From contig CAKPNP010000011.1 in assembly GCA_934169415.1 (NCBI GenBank), positions 1 to 31,484 of the forward strand: a stretch of DNA of 31,484 nucleotides, in the 5' to 3' direction. A program made the translations under genes and the position numbers. Each line of letters begins with the position of its first letter. Position 1 is the stretch's first letter. Positions 31,433 through 31,484 of the stretch are shown piece after piece. Source of the stretch: an uncultured Bacilli bacterium. Lineage in GTDB: Bacteria > Bacillota_I > Bacilli_A > RF39 > UBA660. Under the pieces are notes generated by a model. The model made no database searches and was not told where the DNA came from. It was given only the letters and a program-made list of their open reading frames with translations.

Positions 31433-31484
31433 ATGAAATTTAGAACATGTAAGTATGAAAAAGTATTTTATTATGTAATATTAT
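31433..31484 (+). CDS. Start of an unknown gene, runs off the window
   Basis: ATG 31433 follows a strong SD AGGAGGTGAA (31421-31430). Only 17 codons are visible (MKFRTCKYEKVFYYVIL), too few to identify. Confidence 0.7.
   Translation, partial: MKFRTCKYEKVFYYVIL

Overview
The window comes from a very AT-rich, low-GC Gram-positive, endospore-forming bacterium. Sporulation genes (a DacB/DacF-type carboxypeptidase with SpmA and SpmB, two alpha/beta SASPs, Spo0A, YunB) sit among Firmicutes housekeeping genes (rpsD, ezrA, thiI, clpP, clpB under CIRCE control, gap, pgk). TGA is used as a stop (spmA, pgk, clpP), so this is not a code-4 Mollicute. The order rpsD - ezrA - thiI - SASP resembles Bacillus subtilis. 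An uncultured gut-type Bacilli lineage is my inference; no species can be named from the sequence.

Region 1 (1-4005) is accessory DNA. It opens with a complete diversity-generating retroelement (DGR). The 3' end of a target gene carries a variable repeat (VR, 181-312). A template repeat (TR, 450-581) lies 269 bp downstream and is followed by a MutS-domain-I-like ORF, an Avd-like gene and the DGR reverse transcriptase. VR and TR align without gaps and differ at 10 positions, 9 of them at TR adenines. Hairpins flank the VR and TR, and the MutS-like ORF contains an A AAA AAG heptamer that would extend it to a stop overlapping the avd start. A secreted lysozyme/glucosaminidase-like gene follows. 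Next is a type III toxin-antitoxin locus: promoter, three 35-nt antitoxin RNA repeats that can each fold as a covarying H-type pseudoknot, a terminator, then a ToxN-family endoribonuclease.

Region 2 (4186-13643) holds an SDR oxidoreductase overlapping a PLP enzyme of the YnbB family, a convergent ClpB lacking its N-domain under a CIRCE/sigma-A promoter, a CmpB-like membrane protein, the dac-spmA-spmB operon, rluB, a ferredoxin, a tail-anchored protein of unknown function and an ASCH-domain protein.

Region 3 (13650-20412) holds rpsD with a structured, probably autoregulatory leader, an ATP-grasp enzyme, ezrA, a frameshifted ADP-ribosyltransferase-like gene whose break coincides with a 16-bp perfect inverted repeat, thiI, two SASP genes and clpP.

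Region 4 (20472-31484) holds a TGS/uridine-kinase-like nucleoside kinase with gap, then pgk with a flippase-like membrane protein, spo0A (with a 0A box in the loop of the upstream terminator), two unknown membrane proteins, a PdaC-like deacetylase lipoprotein, folD, a CBS-pair protein, yunB, and the first 17 codons of a gene that runs off the end. I saw no tRNA, rRNA, CRISPR array or insertion sequence.
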